From an uncultured Alphaproteobacteria bacterium (GTDB lineage: Bacteria > Pseudomonadota > Alphaproteobacteria > RF32 > CAG-239): a stretch of 64,000 bases of DNA. The notes beneath the pieces are model-generated. The model was not told the DNA's origin. It was given only the letters and a program-made list of their open reading frames with translations, and ran no database searches. The DNA lies in the NCBI GenBank assembly GCA_934254675.1, contig CAKQLP010000008.1, positions 1 to 64,000 on the forward strand. Direction: 5' to 3'. Positions 28,201 through 37,499 of this stretch are shown here, piece by piece (within the stretch, counting starts at the first letter, position 1; each line of letters opens with the position of its first letter). A program made the position numbers and the translations under genes.

Positions 28201-28743
28201 ACTATAAAATCCGCCGCCGTATCCCGTTCCTACGGTCTTACCCGTCTTGTTTCCGATAAAGTTTCCTTTAACTTCTATATTTCCTTTATTATAAATAGCT
28301 CCGCCCAAACTAGCGTTAGCGCTATTATCTACAAAATCCCCAATCACTTTCAAAGTATTAGTGTTATAAATAGCCCCGCCGGCAACTAACGAGTCTATAT
28401 TTTTAAAATCAGCCGAAACTTCTCCGCTCAATCCTGTCTGGCGCTCGCTTATGGTTTCTCTATCTGGATCGCTTGTATATGTGTATTGAAAATATTGAGA
28501 TTCATTTTTCGATAAATCAACTTTTATCATGTTTTTGTTCGATTCATCATATTCATCTGCTGAAATTTCTACCCATTTGATATTGGACGATGTACTTAAC
28601 TTTTCCGCATCCAATTTAAAATTATCAGCTTGCGCGGCGGTCATTCCAAGGGCAAACACACCAACGTTAATCAAAAAACATTTTCTCAAAACGCTTCTAT
28701 ATTGAGCATTCAACAAACCCAAGGCGGAACGACTATATTTCAT
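25267..28743 (-). CDS. autotransporter adhesin-like outer-membrane protein
   Basis: The 1158-residue protein has a signal peptide (to about residue 37, ending TAAQA), a passenger of about 30 GG(A/G)IYN-N-type repeats (GNF-GNYA...GGAI blocks every 25-30 residues) that should form a parallel beta-helix, and a C-terminal barrel of about 300 residues ending in LKYAF, the typical terminal Phe. Such type V proteins display the passenger on the cell surface. I start it at the ATG at 28743, preceded by AAGGAGTTTCCT. A run of nine G at 27412-27420 lies inside the passenger and could switch the gene off by slippage. Confidence 0.9.
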   Translation of the reverse strand: MKYSRSALGLLNAQYRSVLRKCFLINVGVFALGMTAAQADNFKLDAEKLSTSSNIKWVEISADEYDESNKNMIKVDLSKNESQYFQYTYTSDPDRETISERQTGLSGEVSADFKNIDSLVAGGAIYNTNTLKVIGDFVDNSANASLGGAIYNKGNIEVKGNFIGNKTGKTVGTGYGGGFYSTLGGTFSSITGDFINNGITSETACGGGIYVTLNEAKGDIIGNFIGNYLRQESNDTNRYSKGGAIDLWQAKIGTVDGYFINNNIKAHHTGQGAAMNMGNSSVDTIKGLFVNNRAVIEADSFLLTGGAINMYNNEPTEQMFVGKINADFYYNSAVHLTGGAHGGAIYTSDATIDYISGNFVGNYAQGSYNNPSIVSALGGAISNKTGSDIKYIKGNFINNHASNLTASSQTRGGAIENDASTIGIIEADFIGNYAEALSASNGGGILNILSTIEKINGNFVENYAKASENASGGAINNNREGKISEGIKGNFVRNHAEAETDFVRGGAVINFGYIKNIQGDMFENYARTNGNYAIGGALINMYGTASSQGIIDALSGVYANNYAESNGTGSASYAQGGAIYNGANATISNIIDSAFIGNEARGYTDATDGGAIWNAGKITFSGNNIFADNYKTVNGVKTANDIYNQGEINVAENGVLNVGGGISGNGAGKINLNKNAALQLNNSVADGNSVTMADGASLAFNVNAFKTAETAQDGGRFNGDIQLNGKNNLLVSSYVSGGENSGDGLYKFANDVDATNGEWALSLNNNGLYNMNVSVNDDNNTLLMKYQKKSAQEIADALDMSTEKGIETAALSGPKTDNDIFNNISEIVNNSAQTGNKNLSKMLDDLNDNTQGNAEVARLLNDRISSKIETRLNFRRNERLGVYGLSGGDALQYKPQVWANVIYQSAKNSGDNDFDADTTGFIAGVDGQANENLTLGFGYAYQKTDMKSGAAKTDIATHSVLGYGEYSWKNWFANALLSYNKSSYEQKKNAFSSVLKGDFDVDVLGVQLLTGKNIYTAMGNNRTAIKPQAGVRYYKLNQDDYTDNAGMKYESDDSDILVGVVGVEASMNKQINNLTVMPKVFVNALYDLKNDDSNTLVKLPNGNAYTVSQKSNGKFGIEAGAEMNFAVTENLQTGVAYEYDWKDDYSAHTGMITLKYAF
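27412..27420. repeat. homopolymer G9 (C9 on the plus strand) inside the autotransporter
   Basis: Nine consecutive C on the plus strand encode three glycines (AAT-GGG-GGG-GGG-ATT) and the frame is open as read. Gain or loss of one base would stop translation inside the passenger. Long G runs in surface-protein genes of pathogens and commensals are classic slippage sites; phase variation here is inferred. Confidence 0.85.
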
Positions 28744-28882
28744 AGGAAACTCCTTTTCAAAAACAATATTATATACAAAAATTCTTCCAAACATCTTCAC
28801 ACATTCAGAACTTATGATTTATGCTACCATAAAAAAATTTAAAAATAAATTAAACTTACCCGCTTTATTTTTAATAAAAAAG

Positions 28883-28911
28883 TTGACAAAAAACAAATAT
28901 ATTACTATATT
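28883..28911 (+). promoter_or_regulatory. sigma70-type promoter
   Basis: TTGACA (28883-28888) and TATATT (28906-28911) are 17 bases apart, ahead of the gene at 28946. Confidence 0.6.
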
Positions 28912-28945
28912 TATTAGTAATGTTTAATTATTAAATTTTATTTTT

Positions 28946-29824
28946 ATGAATTGTTGTAACGTATCTTCAGAAAGTTTTGTGAAACACGCTTGCGTGGCAG
29001 ACACTGTTCTCGCACAAATTTTCATAACCTACGACTGGGAAAAGCTTCAGGCATTTTGCCAATCGCCGCAAAAACTTTCGGTGACGGCTTTTCAAAAATT
29101 GCTCGAGTTTTACGTGCTTGCCTCGGAAGCTCAACAATTGTCCAACATTGCCAACACCATTCTGGACTTTGTGTTCTCTTCCCGCATTTTGCCGCAAGAC
29201 ATTAAATATGCCAAGCAAGTGCGCGAATGGAACAACGTCTTGAAACAATTTATTTTGTTTTCAAGAAATGCCGTGGCAGAAAACAACGGTCTTTGCGAAG
29301 AATTGATTTTTGGCTGGTGGAAAAACGTTTCTCAAAAACACCGCGCCACAAAAAATGTTTTTTCGCTGATGGGACATTCTCCCATTTCGGAAAACAGTCC
29401 ATGGAAAGGCGTTTTCTCTCGTAAAATGCTGTTCCAAAACAAAATGTACCGGCAGCTGCTTCACAGCGGAGAAGTAACTTATCTTCTTCTTAAAGGGCAA
29501 GCCGGCTACGTTATTGAGCATTTGTGTCCGGTGCCGCTTGGGAAAAAACAGCAAACTATGAGTAAAGACGTTTACACTCTTGCCGCCAGAATTCCTGAAA
29601 AAGAGCTGATTAAGTATTTGAACGGCAATACCGTCACCCGCGGTCTCCGCTTTTTCACAATTCATCCCAAAGGCTTAAAATGCTTGATTAAAGCGGACTA
29701 TTTTGGCGCAATTGCCCAAATGGCGAACGACTTTAAATTGCTGCTGAACAACTATCCTGATACTTTTCTAATTCCTAAGCAAAAATATCAGACAGCTCTC
29801 AGCTACGCTTTGGACTTCTGTTAG
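28946..29824 (+). CDS. conserved-looking protein of unknown function
   Basis: The 292-residue protein is cytoplasmic and mostly helical, with no signal peptide or membrane helix. It has several cysteines at the N-terminus (MNCCNV) and end (ALDFC). I recognise no family. It has its own promoter (28883-28911) and a strong terminator (29831-29868), so it is a single-gene unit. Codon use resembles that of core neighbours, with GC-richer codons than in the accessory island, so it is probably resident. Confidence 0.6.
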   Translation: MNCCNVSSESFVKHACVADTVLAQIFITYDWEKLQAFCQSPQKLSVTAFQKLLEFYVLASEAQQLSNIANTILDFVFSSRILPQDIKYAKQVREWNNVLKQFILFSRNAVAENNGLCEELIFGWWKNVSQKHRATKNVFSLMGHSPISENSPWKGVFSRKMLFQNKMYRQLLHSGEVTYLLLKGQAGYVIEHLCPVPLGKKQQTMSKDVYTLAARIPEKELIKYLNGNTVTRGLRFFTIHPKGLKCLIKADYFGAIAQMANDFKLLLNNYPDTFLIPKQKYQTALSYALDFC

Positions 29825-29830
29825 TCCATC

Positions 29831-29868
29831 AAAAAAACTCGGTTTTATTAAAAAGCCGAGTTTTTTTA
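29831..29868. terminator. bidirectional intrinsic terminator
   Basis: AAAAAAACTCGG and CCGAGTTTTTTT pair around TTTTATTAAAAAG, with U-runs on both strands. It serves the convergent genes at 28946 and nfo. Confidence 0.85.
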
Positions 29869-29869
29869 T

Positions 29870-30703
29870 TTATCCCCTAAAATGCTCTCGCATAAATTCA
29901 ATTTCTTGAGCATAGCCAGACAAATCGTTCGGTGTTTCTAAAATAAACGGCAAATTTTGCAACGCCGGATAATTGACAAAACGCACCAACGCTTCTTTTC
30001 CTATCAAGCCTTCGCCTATTTTGGCGTGCCTATCCTTGTTCGAGCCAAGCGGCATCATGCTGTCATTTAAATGCACGGCTTTCAGATGTTCCAAGCCAAT
30101 AATTTTATCAAACCGCGTCATAACGCCGTCCAAATCATTTATTAAGTCATATCCGGCGGCAAAAACATGACATGTGTCCAAACAAACTCCAACTTTTTCC
30201 TTTAGCTTTACACCGGCTCTGATTTCGGCCAACTCTTCAAAACTCCGTCCGATTTCCGAACCTTTGCCGGACATGGTTTCCAGTAAAACCATCGTTGTCT
30301 GCTCTGGCGTTAAAATCCGATTAAGCAAATCAATAATCATTGCAATGCCAATGCCGTTTCCCTGCCCCACATGCGACCCCGGATGAAAATTATAATAATT
30401 GTCCGGAATATATTCCATGCGTTTTAAATCATCCGCAAACACCATTTCGGCAAACTCTCTGGTTTTAGGATTATCCGAACACGGATTAAGCGTATATGGC
30501 GCATGCGCGACCAAAGGCGCAAAATTATGCTCTTTCGCCAGCTTGCGAAACTTTGCCACATCGCTTTCAGAAATATCTTTAGCCTTGCCGCCTTGCGGAT
30601 TCCGTGTAAAAAATTGAAACGTATCCGCTTTAATCGTTAAAGCTTCTCGCCCTATATGTTCAAAACCTTTGGATATTGACAAATGACAACCTATATGCAG
30701 CAT
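29870..30703 (-). CDS. nfo: endonuclease IV
   Basis: The 277-residue AP endonuclease repairs abasic sites in base-excision repair. The zinc-ligand blocks of the family are all present: [68 protein letters not shown] and FILETPND. Its length is normal. A GGAGAAAATTTT site precedes the ATG. It stands alone between a terminator and the promoter of the next gene. Confidence 0.95.
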   Translation of the reverse strand: MLHIGCHLSISKGFEHIGREALTIKADTFQFFTRNPQGGKAKDISESDVAKFRKLAKEHNFAPLVAHAPYTLNPCSDNPKTREFAEMVFADDLKRMEYIPDNYYNFHPGSHVGQGNGIGIAMIIDLLNRILTPEQTTMVLLETMSGKGSEIGRSFEELAEIRAGVKLKEKVGVCLDTCHVFAAGYDLINDLDGVMTRFDKIIGLEHLKAVHLNDSMMPLGSNKDRHAKIGEGLIGKEALVRFVNYPALQNLPFILETPNDLSGYAQEIEFMREHFRG

Positions 30704-30773
30704 AAAATTTTCTCCTCACCTTTTTATTCAAAATAAATCCAATTTTTTTAAGACGCAAGCCAATTTTTAAGGA

Positions 30774-30802
30774 TTGACTTTTTGTCAAAAAAATCATACT
30801 TT
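30774..30802 (+). promoter_or_regulatory. sigma70-type promoter
   Basis: TTGACT (30774-30779) and TACTTT (30797-30802) are 17 bases apart and lie just before the gene at 30833. Confidence 0.5.
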
Positions 30803-30832
30803 GTTTAAGTAATTTTTATTTTTCTGTTTATT

Positions 30833-31240
30833 ATGAATAAAGACGTGCAAAAACAATTTATCATGTTTGTTGCTTATTTGTCCCAACATCGTGTGGAATC
30901 TCTTTCCGATGCAACTCTGGACGATTTATTTCAACAAGCAAACATGTTTTTACTCCAGTTTTCTCAGCAAGACCTGAATGAGTACAACACGGCTCACCAT
31001 TATGTCAAACAGTTGCTAATGGAATTGCTGCGCCGCAAGCTGAAACCTAAAAGTTTGCTGCTGGCCTTTGACAGCGACGCCAATCTGGTTATTGGGAAAA
31101 CAGAACTTGAAGCAATTTTCGCAGCTTATGACTTTGACAAAAGGCTGGAATTGCTAGATTCTTTAACAGAACGTTGCCGAAATGATGAGCAGCGTCGCAC
31201 CTTGATAAACATAGCCATTGAGGTGACCAGAAACGAATGA
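30833..31240 (+). CDS. small helical protein of unknown function
   Basis: The 135-residue protein is all-helical by composition with charged and leucine-rich stretches (YNTAHHYVKQLLMELLRRK, then a C-terminal LELLDSLTERCRND). It has no signal peptide or membrane segment. I recognise no family. It has its own promoter and terminator. Codon use fits the backbone. Confidence 0.6.
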   Translation: MNKDVQKQFIMFVAYLSQHRVESLSDATLDDLFQQANMFLLQFSQQDLNEYNTAHHYVKQLLMELLRRKLKPKSLLLAFDSDANLVIGKTELEAIFAAYDFDKRLELLDSLTERCRNDEQRRTLINIAIEVTRNE

Positions 31241-31249
31241 TGAACCAAC

Positions 31250-31279
31250 AAAAAACGACCTTACTAAGGTCGTTTTTTT
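31250..31279. terminator. bidirectional intrinsic terminator
   Basis: AAAAAACGACCTT and AAGGTCGTTTTTTT form a long perfect stem around ACT. It ends both the rightward gene at 30833 and the leftward SPFH-NfeD unit. Confidence 0.85.
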
Positions 31280-31281
31280 GT

Positions 31282-31725
31282 TTATTCAATCACCAATATT
31301 AAACTGTCTTTAACCCCGACAACTTTTGCCGTATCTCCTTTTTTGAAAGGTTTTTGGCAAGAAGCCAGCCAATAGGTGTCTCCTATTTTTACTTTTGTTC
31401 GATTATCCGACGCGTCTTCCGACACCGTCACCAACTGTCCGACAAATTGCTCCGCCGTGTTATTTAAATTTCGATATTCTTCAGGAACATCCGTTTTATT
31501 AAAAACATAACGATAGACAGCAACGCCGATAACCGCAAAAATTCCCGATGCTATGGCAAAAACAATCAATTGCGTCGTAAACGCCATCGGCAAAATATAC
31601 ACAGTCAGACTAACGACAAACGCCGCCATACCAAACCATATCAAATACACCCCCGGAACAATCAATTCCAGCAAAGATAAAACTAGGCCGACTGTAATCC
31701 AGTTAATTATTGGAGAATCAAACAT
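31282..31725 (-). CDS. NfeD-like membrane protein
   Basis: The 147-residue protein has three closely spaced transmembrane helices in the first 85 residues (WITVGLVLSLLELIVPGVYLIWFG, then two more) and a C-terminal OB-fold NfeD domain (FVGQLVTVSEDASDNRTKVKIGDTYW). Short NfeD proteins partner SPFH proteins and help control membrane proteases or stress responses. It begins 6 bases after the SPFH gene, confirming the pairing. Confidence 0.88.
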   Translation of the reverse strand: MFDSPIINWITVGLVLSLLELIVPGVYLIWFGMAAFVVSLTVYILPMAFTTQLIVFAIASGIFAVIGVAVYRYVFNKTDVPEEYRNLNNTAEQFVGQLVTVSEDASDNRTKVKIGDTYWLASCQKPFKKGDTAKVVGVKDSLILVIE

Positions 31726-31731
31726 CAGTAA

Positions 31732-32670
31732 TCACTCCTTTGTTGAGTTTTTCTTTGCGGCAGGCTTACCGTTCATCACATCTTTCACAAGTTCAGAAAT
31801 TCCGGCAACTGTGCCCATAACTTGTGTCGTGTCAACCGGCAACATCAATAGTTTTTCATTTGGTGATGTTACAATGCCTTGCAAAGCGTTGATATATTGC
31901 TGTCCCAAAAAATAAGAAAGAGACTTTGGATCACCCTGAGCAATGGCATCGGAAATAAGCTTTGTTGCCATAGCCTCGGCCGCCGCCGAACGTTCGCGGG
32001 CTTCGGCTTCGCGGAATGCGGCTTCTTTTTTACCCTCGGCTTCCAAAATAACCGACTGTTTTGAACCTTCCGCCTGTAAAATTTCCGCTTGACGCAAACC
32101 CTCGGCTTCCAAAATATTAGCTCGTTTTTCGCGCTCGGCCTTCATTTGACGAGCCATCGCGTCTATCAAATCTTTTGGCGGCGTAATATCTTTAATTTCC
32201 ACGCGGGTAACTTTAACGCCCCAAGGAATTGTCGCTTCATCCACAACTGACAATAATTTTTGATTTATGATATTGCGTTGAGAAAGCAACTCGTCTATTT
32301 CCATACTACCGATAACGGTACGAATATTTGTCATAACCAAATTCATAATGGCGTAATCCAAATCTTCAACCTGATAAGCGGCTTTTGTCGCATCTTGAAT
32401 TTGATAAAACAAAACGCCGTTAACCGTAACCATGGCGTTATCTTTGGTAATAACTTCTTGAGAAGACACTTCCAATACTTGTTCTTTTCGATTGATTTTA
32501 GCGCCGATTGTTTCCAGTACCGGAATCAGCAAATGAAACCCCGGATGTAAAGAACGCGTAAACCGCCCAAAATTTTCAACGGTATATTCATATCCCTGTC
32601 GCACAATAACCACTGATTTGATTAAAACAACCAGCACCAATACAACCAATACAACGGCTAATGTTTCCAT
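31732..32670 (-). CDS. SPFH-domain protein of the QmcA/stomatin type
   Basis: The 312-residue protein has an N-terminal membrane helix ([18 protein letters not shown]), a PHB/SPFH domain ([21 protein letters not shown] ... [12 protein letters not shown]) and a long coiled coil ([16 protein letters not shown]). This matches QmcA/paraslipins, which oligomerise into cages around FtsH-type proteases in the inner membrane. GGAGAAAATT lies before the ATG. It heads the two-gene unit with NfeD. A second, different SPFH protein is encoded in the mobile element. Confidence 0.92.
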   Translation of the reverse strand: METLAVVLVVLVLVVLIKSVVIVRQGYEYTVENFGRFTRSLHPGFHLLIPVLETIGAKINRKEQVLEVSSQEVITKDNAMVTVNGVLFYQIQDATKAAYQVEDLDYAIMNLVMTNIRTVIGSMEIDELLSQRNIINQKLLSVVDEATIPWGVKVTRVEIKDITPPKDLIDAMARQMKAEREKRANILEAEGLRQAEILQAEGSKQSVILEAEGKKEAAFREAEARERSAAAEAMATKLISDAIAQGDPKSLSYFLGQQYINALQGIVTSPNEKLLMLPVDTTQVMGTVAGISELVKDVMNGKPAAKKNSTKE

Positions 32671-32737
32671 AATTTTCTCCTTTATAAAAATAATAACAGT
32701 AAATATCAGCTTAACGATAATATTTTAAAATACAACA

Positions 32738-32766
32738 AAAAAATCCCACCGACCGATGGGATTTAA
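32738..32766 (-). terminator. intrinsic terminator
   Basis: On the minus strand AAATCCCA and TGGGATTT pair around TCGGTCGG and are followed by a T-run. It ends the 1017-residue gene. Confidence 0.75.
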
Positions 32767-32786
32767 ATCAAGTCTAATTCAAAATA

Positions 32787-35700
32787 TTAGTCACGCCCCT
32801 TAAAAACACGGCTGATATTGCGGTAAGAGCTTCTTATCACTCGGTTTGCGTGCGCCTTGCTATCTCCGTTTTCAACCATTTCCTGAGTTGAAATTTTTGT
32901 TGAATTGCCTTCAGCATCCGTAACTTCCAAAGTCCTGCCACCGGTAGAAAGTTTGGTTTTAGTCACTGTTTGCCCATCGGCGCTCTTGGTTGTAACAATT
33001 TTATCATTTTTTCCATCGCCGTCAACATCGGTATGAACCACTGTTCGAGAAGCGCCTTGAGCCGCTCCGGTTTTATAAAATTTTGTCTTTTGACTTAAAA
33101 CTTTTTCTTTTCCTTCATATGAAGTAATTTCAGTTGATTCGGAACGTCTGCCTATTTTTGTTTTCAAAACTGTTTTATCTCCCTCTTCATCTGTAATTGT
33201 CAGTTTTGAACTTCTCTCCAATTTAAGATTTTGCTCCTGATGAAACGCACGAGCGGCCTCAATAGGATTTGTTGCTTCAACATCGCCTCTTAAACCTTTT
33301 AGTTTATCTATGCGGCCTTGAATATGATATTTTTGCTTTTCAACAACTTCTTCCGCAGTTTCACCTTCAGGAGTTGTTGTTTGCTCCGAATTGTCCGGAG
33401 TTGAAATGTCCTTGACATCACCGGAAAGACCGCCACGGCCCCCATTGTGAGAAGAATGTCCGGTATTATGGGTAGCGTGTTCATTTTGCCAAACTTTCAG
33501 ATTATGAACGCGCGCGTCTCTCTCATCGGCCCAACTCTGAATTTGAGACTTTTGTTCATCATTCAAAGGATGATTGTTAACCAAATTTGCCAATTCGTGT
33601 TGACGATAAAAATGATGATCATCTTTAGAAATAACCCCCATTTCTCTCAACATTTCATTGGCATTTTTAGCATCTATACCAAAAGATTCCAAACGCTGAG
33701 CCGCATTTGCCTCGTTATTCCAAGAAGCAGAAACCTCGGAAACTCCAGTATGAACTTCCGTTTCAGCAGAATGTTCCGGCACACCATGACCACCTTCGGC
33801 TTTTTCAGCCTGCCCAAAAGGCAAACCATGAATATATTCTGATGCGGCGGCAGCCGTTAAACCAATTGCCGCACCGGAAACAGCGGCCACAAAGGCTGCT
33901 TTAGGATTTGATTTTCGCGCTAATTCTGCATATTCAAACGCCTTATTCACTTTTCCCGCATCCATTTGTTGCGCATAAGCTCCAAGTTTTTCAACAAACT
34001 GCTCTTTATTTTCGCATTTTTCTAGCTGTTTGGTCAAATCTTCAACATTTTGGACACCGCTTTCCTCTAATATTTTCGCCAGATTTTTACGGGCATATTT
34101 TTGATTTGATTTTTCTGATAAGAATTTCACGGCACCAATACCCAAAGACGAAGCCATTGTTGCGGCGCGACGCGGCGAAGATAAAATTTTGTTAAATCCG
34201 GCTTTAACAGCTCCTCCAAAAGTATCTGCATGCTGTACCGCACCAGCAGCCGCATCGGCAACATGTCCGCCGGTGTGTCCCATTGCTTTGCCAACCATGC
34301 CCAAATCCATATTTTCAAAGCCGCCGCCCAAAGTAAAGTAGCCGGAAATTGCCGTAGCCGCTACCTGTCCGGCCAAAGTCAATGCTTCCGCGCGATTTTC
34401 ACGTTTTCCTAAATATTTGATAAAATCTTTAAAATTTCCGCCTTCCTTTTCTTGATAGCGTTTATAAGATTTTCTAATTGCTTGGGCTGTCTTCAAAGCA
34501 GAATATGCTGTTAACCCAACCGGCCCCAACGCGGCACTGATTACAGCTGTTTTGGCAACATTCAAGCCAATTGTTTTGGCTATATTCAACCCTTTATACA
34601 GTTTCGGATGTTTAAGGGCAAAATTATTGTTCATTTTGGAAATTTGAGCAGGAATTGACGGCGCATTGCTCAAACGGGCTTTACGAGATTCCAAAGCCAC
34701 CTGACGGCTGATAGTTGTCGCATTTGCCATTTCAACGGCATTTTTTAAGAATTGTTTATTTTCATACGGCCCCTTAAAATCCGGAAATTTAGCGACATAT
34801 TCGGTTAAATGCTTTTCAAATTGCTCTTTTAGTGCTTTTTCTTCATCCGACAGCGACAAACCTTTTGCCGCCCCCTGCAATATATCATTTAATTCTTGCT
34901 GATTTATATTGTTCTTTTCGCAAAATTCTGCCAATGCCTGTTGTTTTAAATATTCTGCGTTAACCAATGCTTTATATTCACCGATATTTTCAGTTAAAGC
35001 TTTGCCATATTCTTCAACTCCATTTTCGTCGGGAGACTTGTTGCTTAACTTATAAGCCGTAGATCTTAACAATCCGCCGGCCATCTCCTTTTGTTCTTCA
35101 GGAATAAGATTTTGACTAATAGCTTTAAGTTCAGACATATATGAGGCAATATCCACATGCTGAGCCACCTGAGTCCATTGCTGAGCATTTCCGGCATATT
35201 CTTCAGCAGAAAGATTAAAAGTTTCCAATCCGTTTTCTTGATCATAAGTTTTCAACTGAGCTTTAACAAGTTCTTTCAGGTGGTCACATTTTTTCTTTGT
35301 ATCCTCATCTAAATCCGCTTCATTTGCAATTGCTAAATAATCTTGCAACGCCACGGCATTTTCCGAATCAATGCTATCGGCATCCACTCTTGATAAGACA
35401 GATATGGCTTGTTTTTCAATTTCAGCCAATTGCCGTTTTTCTTCTTCAGTAGGCTCTTTTTTGTCTTTTAAGTTCTGATAAGTTTTAAAAACATCATATG
35501 AAGGCTGATTAATAAAATCAACATCCTGACGAAACTGCGGAGAAACAAATTGAGATTGCTTATCTAAAATGCTTTGTTCTTGTAATGCTTTTGCCTGTTG
35601 CTCTTTTGCTTTTCGCAAAACAACCTCAGCCTGGGTGTTGTTGCCATAGTTCTGAGCAAATGCAATAATTTTATCCAAATTATCCGGATCAAAATCCATT

Positions 35701-35840
35701 GAACTGTTTGCCATTTCATTCAATTGTGCCAAAATGATTTGTTTCTGCTCGTCCGCCACAGGCTTATCCGATTGTTCTCGCTCAAGAATATCCGCTAATT
35801 TTGTATATACTTCTTTATCTTTCTGAGTTTCTTCAACCAT
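32787..35840 (-). CDS. large protein of unknown function with coiled-coil and hydrophobic centre
   Basis: The 1017-residue protein starts at the ATG at 35840, which has GGAGATAAAA ahead; a start at 35864 lacks one. Residues 1-390 are helical, glutamine- and lysine-rich, with coiled-coil character. Residues about 395-540 hold several hydrophobic, glycine- and alanine-rich segments (TAVISAALGPVGLTAYSAL, LAGQVAATAISGYFTLGGG). Then helical and histidine/glycine-rich linker sequence and a C-terminal beta-rich region with TVVHTDVDGDGKNDKIVTT, a calcium-binding-like DxDGDGxND motif. I recognise no family. A secreted effector or phage-tape-like protein is possible. It is a single-gene unit. Confidence 0.7.
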   Translation of the reverse strand: MVEETQKDKEVYTKLADILEREQSDKPVADEQKQIILAQLNEMANSSMDFDPDNLDKIIAFAQNYGNNTQAEVVLRKAKEQQAKALQEQSILDKQSQFVSPQFRQDVDFINQPSYDVFKTYQNLKDKKEPTEEEKRQLAEIEKQAISVLSRVDADSIDSENAVALQDYLAIANEADLDEDTKKKCDHLKELVKAQLKTYDQENGLETFNLSAEEYAGNAQQWTQVAQHVDIASYMSELKAISQNLIPEEQKEMAGGLLRSTAYKLSNKSPDENGVEEYGKALTENIGEYKALVNAEYLKQQALAEFCEKNNINQQELNDILQGAAKGLSLSDEEKALKEQFEKHLTEYVAKFPDFKGPYENKQFLKNAVEMANATTISRQVALESRKARLSNAPSIPAQISKMNNNFALKHPKLYKGLNIAKTIGLNVAKTAVISAALGPVGLTAYSALKTAQAIRKSYKRYQEKEGGNFKDFIKYLGKRENRAEALTLAGQVAATAISGYFTLGGGFENMDLGMVGKAMGHTGGHVADAAAGAVQHADTFGGAVKAGFNKILSSPRRAATMASSLGIGAVKFLSEKSNQKYARKNLAKILEESGVQNVEDLTKQLEKCENKEQFVEKLGAYAQQMDAGKVNKAFEYAELARKSNPKAAFVAAVSGAAIGLTAAAASEYIHGLPFGQAEKAEGGHGVPEHSAETEVHTGVSEVSASWNNEANAAQRLESFGIDAKNANEMLREMGVISKDDHHFYRQHELANLVNNHPLNDEQKSQIQSWADERDARVHNLKVWQNEHATHNTGHSSHNGGRGGLSGDVKDISTPDNSEQTTTPEGETAEEVVEKQKYHIQGRIDKLKGLRGDVEATNPIEAARAFHQEQNLKLERSSKLTITDEEGDKTVLKTKIGRRSESTEITSYEGKEKVLSQKTKFYKTGAAQGASRTVVHTDVDGDGKNDKIVTTKSADGQTVTKTKLSTGGRTLEVTDAEGNSTKISTQEMVENGDSKAHANRVIRSSYRNISRVFKGRD

Positions 35841-36008
35841 TTTTATCTCCACAATCAAATTCAATTTTGTTCAGTATAACTGTTTTTTTTAACTTTTGCA
35901 ATAAAAATGACAAAATTTTTTTTTGTACATTTTGCGATAATCAGTGAGTTATTTAATTTTTTAACTATACATTTTCTTTGACTATGATATAACATTAACA
36001 TTTAAGAT

Positions 36009-37499
36009 ATGTTAATGAAAGACAAAAAAATGGAATTAAAAAAGAAGTGGGGAATCTTTTTACTGCTAAATCTAATGCTTTGGAGCATTATTCCTTTATT
36101 GAGGTTGAGTCTGCCGATGGACACTCAAGAAGCCATTGTTTGGGGAAAATATAGTTTTTTGGGCACAACTAAACACCCACCATTTTCAGGCATTATAGCT
36201 TACTACTTTTACTTGTTTTTTAACCATGCTGACGGAGCCATGTATTTGCTCAGTCAACTATTTGTTATTTTGGGATTATTTTATATCTATAAATTAGCTT
36301 GCTTATTTCTGGACAAACAAACGGCAATTCTGGCGTCTTGCCTACAACTAGGCATAATTTATTACAATTTTTCAAGCGTCGAATTTAATGTCAATGTCAT
36401 CTCTCTTGCCCTCTGGCCGATGTGTTCATACTATTTTTGGCTCGCTTATCAAAACAACAACTTAAAAAATTGGATATTTTTTGGCGTTCTATGCGGAATA
36501 AACTTATTAAATAAATACACTGGCGCACTCTTATTACTCTCCTTTGCCGTTTTTATTTTATCCGGCAAAGAAACCATTAAAATTTTGATAAATTATAAAG
36601 CTTATCTGGCTGTGTTATGCTTGCTTCTGGTAATTTCTCCTCATATTTGGTGGTTGGCCGAGCATAATTTTGAAATGCTCAACTACATTTTAATGCGCAA
36701 TACAAACTCCCACATGATAACTTCAGAATGGAGACACATAATTTATCCGCTGAAGTTTGCCGGCGCTCAAATTCTATTTTCCTTTGCCGCGCTGTTAATC
36801 TACTTTATATTTTATAGAATATCCCCAAAAAACATCAACTTGGAACAGTCTGTTGAAAAAAAACGGTTCTTAATTATTTGCGGTTTTTTGCCGTTTACGG
36901 TGTTTGTTTTCATTAGCCTGATTGCTGGTTCTCCGCTTAAAAGCATGTGGGGATTTCCATGTCTGTTTTTAGTCGGGATTTCTCTTTTTTACTTTTGGCC
37001 GATAAAAATAAATAAAGAAAAAGCTTCTTTACTTTTATCCATAATGTTTGGCTGGAGTGCTTTATTTGCCTGTGTTTACGGCATTCAATGCCTAACTACG
37101 ACCAGCATGAGATTTAGAACAGATTGCCCAGCTCTTGTGCAAATTTTAGAACAAAAATGGACTGACTACACCGGCTCCAAAAAACTGGAATATGTTGGTT
37201 CGGATGTTTGGTTTTCCAACATGTTTTCACTTTATGCCAAACATGAGGTTAAACCAATGATTTGGCTCAGCCCAGATAATAATCCATGGTTTGACGCCTC
37301 TGATTTTGAGGAAAAAGGAGCCTTGGTCGTAACATCAAATTATTCTGAATATATGACCTACAAAAATAAATTTGGAGAAAAAATGACGGATCCCCAAACT
37401 GTCAAAATAGCCTATACCAGCTTGTTTGGCCGCATAAAAGAAAGAAATCTGTTTTATGGTTTTTATCAAACAAAGGAGATGCAAAATCATGCCCAATAA
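36009..37499 (+). CDS. ArnT-like glycosyltransferase (GT39/GT83)
   Basis: The 496-residue protein has about ten membrane helices and the family's N-terminal active-site loop (SLPMDTQEAIVWG, with the acidic D and E) followed by TKHPPFSG. Such enzymes transfer a sugar from an undecaprenyl phosphate carrier onto lipid A or another outer acceptor at the periplasmic side of the inner membrane. The start is uncertain: ATG at 36009 or 36030, neither with a strong ribosome binding site. It overlaps the following GT2 gene by 11 bases and leads a cluster (36009-40243) resembling Francisella FlmK/FlmF2/NaxD. Confidence 0.8.
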   Translation: MLMKDKKMELKKKWGIFLLLNLMLWSIIPLLRLSLPMDTQEAIVWGKYSFLGTTKHPPFSGIIAYYFYLFFNHADGAMYLLSQLFVILGLFYIYKLACLFLDKQTAILASCLQLGIIYYNFSSVEFNVNVISLALWPMCSYYFWLAYQNNNLKNWIFFGVLCGINLLNKYTGALLLLSFAVFILSGKETIKILINYKAYLAVLCLLLVISPHIWWLAEHNFEMLNYILMRNTNSHMITSEWRHIIYPLKFAGAQILFSFAALLIYFIFYRISPKNINLEQSVEKKRFLIICGFLPFTVFVFISLIAGSPLKSMWGFPCLFLVGISLFYFWPIKINKEKASLLLSIMFGWSALFACVYGIQCLTTTSMRFRTDCPALVQILEQKWTDYTGSKKLEYVGSDVWFSNMFSLYAKHEVKPMIWLSPDNNPWFDASDFEEKGALVVTSNYSEYMTYKNKFGEKMTDPQTVKIAYTSLFGRIKERNLFYGFYQTKEMQNHAQ

